DNA of 34,673 bases from Acidobacteriota bacterium (lineage in GTDB: Bacteria > Acidobacteriota > Blastocatellia > Pyrinomonadales > Pyrinomonadaceae). Location: the NCBI GenBank assembly GCA_020200135.1, contig JAIVJI010000004.1:1-34673 (forward strand), given 5' to 3'. The position numbers were made by a program, and so were the translations under genes. Below the pieces are notes generated by a model that worked only from the letters and a program-made list of their open reading frames with translations, did not search any database and was not told the DNA's origin. This document shows positions 34,230-34,673 of the stretch, one piece after another (the first letter of the stretch is position 1; every line of letters starts with the position of its first letter).

Positions 34230-34404
34230 TTCAATGTAGAATGCGTTTTTCTTCTGGCCCCCCCTTTTCCCCTACAGGGTGTGGAGTAATGCATACGGCG
34301 GGCTGGATTGTGTGAAAATTCGGGGAATGTAATGGATTCGCATCCCTTCAATTCCCGGATGCATCTAAATTGTCATCAATACAGAGCCCTCCGTCCGAAA
34401 CAGA

Positions 34405-34424
34405 TTTTTCGGGGGCCCGAAAAA
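34405..34424 (+). promoter_or_regulatory. Perfect hairpin directly upstream of the ribosome-binding site
   Basis: TTTTTCGGG (34405-34413) and CCCGAAAAA (34416-34424) are exact inverted repeats separated by two G residues. The AAGGAG ribosome-binding region begins three bases later (34427). It may be an operator, a transcript-stabilising hairpin or a translational control element. Confidence 0.55.
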
Positions 34425-34442
34425 ATAAGGAGCTGAGGAAAA

Positions 34443-34673
34443 GTGATTGCTACCGAGAGATTTCCGCTGGCAGAACGGCTGAAGATGATCGACCACATCC
34501 AGGCGCGCCGTTATTCCAAGCTGGGCGGACCCGCCCTCGACATCGCGACCGAGGGCATCATCCGCCACCTGCGTGCCTGCGACCGAATGGACGTCAACCC
34601 GGATGTGGCCGCCGTCCGCGAGATCATCGACGACGCCCTCAACGGCCGCCGCGTCTTCGCCGAAACCTTCAAC
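34443..34673 (+). CDS. Hypothetical protein, C-terminus cut by window edge
   Basis: The frame opens at GTG 34443 and runs 77 codons to the window end without a stop. GAGG lies 4-5 nt and AAGGAG about 10 nt before the start. The visible part is soluble and helical: IATERFPLAERLKMIDHIQ, then a Gly/Pro turn (KLGGPALDIATEGIIRHLRA) and REIIDDALNGRRVFAET. I do not recognise the family and see no DNA-binding or catalytic motif in the fragment. The high third-position GC matches the genes in the rest of the window, and the long structured leader suggests that the gene is regulated. Confidence 0.65.
   Translation, partial: MIATERFPLAERLKMIDHIQARRYSKLGGPALDIATEGIIRHLRACDRMDVNPDVAAVREIIDDALNGRRVFAETFN

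Larger units (their letters stand above)
33946..34442. other. Intergenic region between the HU gene and the right-edge gene
   Basis: 497 nt with no supportable gene. It contains the HU terminator (33986-34050), a promoter candidate (34201-34229), and a perfect hairpin just before the ribosome-binding site of the next gene (34405-34424). The stretch 34200-34440 is clearly more AT-rich than the genes around it. Confidence 0.5.

Overview
This is a GC-rich, gene-dense chromosomal window of about 34.7 kb. It holds no rRNA, CRISPR array, prophage or insertion sequence that I can recognise. The pilMNOPQ order, the zinc-ribbon/TonB hybrid protein, the ChaN-like secreted protein and the CAGTAGACAGTAG-type intergenic hairpins suggest an Acidobacteriota-like, diderm, free-living bacterium. 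That assignment is inference from gene content, not from a marker-gene comparison.

Layout. Positions 1-1124 (minus) carry a TTG-started DEDDh exonuclease and a truncated orotate phosphoribosyltransferase that overlaps it by 4 nt. A ChaN-like secreted protein (plus) follows. From 6721 down to 2298 (minus) runs a five-gene cluster behind a good sigma70-type promoter: a stand-alone I9-type propeptide/inhibitor, a subtilisin-like S8 peptidase without its own propeptide, a GMC oxidoreductase, a small partner protein, and a hypothetical gene that looks frameshifted. Next come rpsU (plus) with a strong hairpin terminator, a 64-residue membrane protein, an S9 prolyl oligopeptidase, an ATP-grasp enzyme and a zinc-ribbon/TonB protein (all minus). 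Then on plus: an inactive-looking M16 peptidase homologue, a UbiE/MenG-type methyltransferase, two dipeptide/oligopeptide ABC permeases, a histone-deacetylase-family amidohydrolase and the transglycosylase MtgA.

From 25087 down to 19043 (minus) is the type IV pilus assembly operon pilM-pilN-pilO-pilP-pilQ, followed 18 nt later by a Roadblock/LC7 (MglB-like) gene. Its long leader, behind a TTGACA-N17-TATAGT promoter, contains a sequence with all core elements of a class I cyclic-di-GMP (GEMM-I) riboswitch. This is the most interesting regulatory element in the window: it would tie pilus machinery directly to cyclic dinucleotide levels.

The remainder holds a membrane-anchored hypothetical protein, a helical hypothetical protein, the nucleotide-pool sanitising enzyme RdgB, tRNA-Pro(UGG), a DHA2-type MFS exporter, phosphoglucomutase, an HU-type DNA-binding protein and a truncated unknown gene at the right edge. 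The non-coding stretches around the HU gene and the final gene are relatively AT-rich and hold several hairpins and a promoter candidate.
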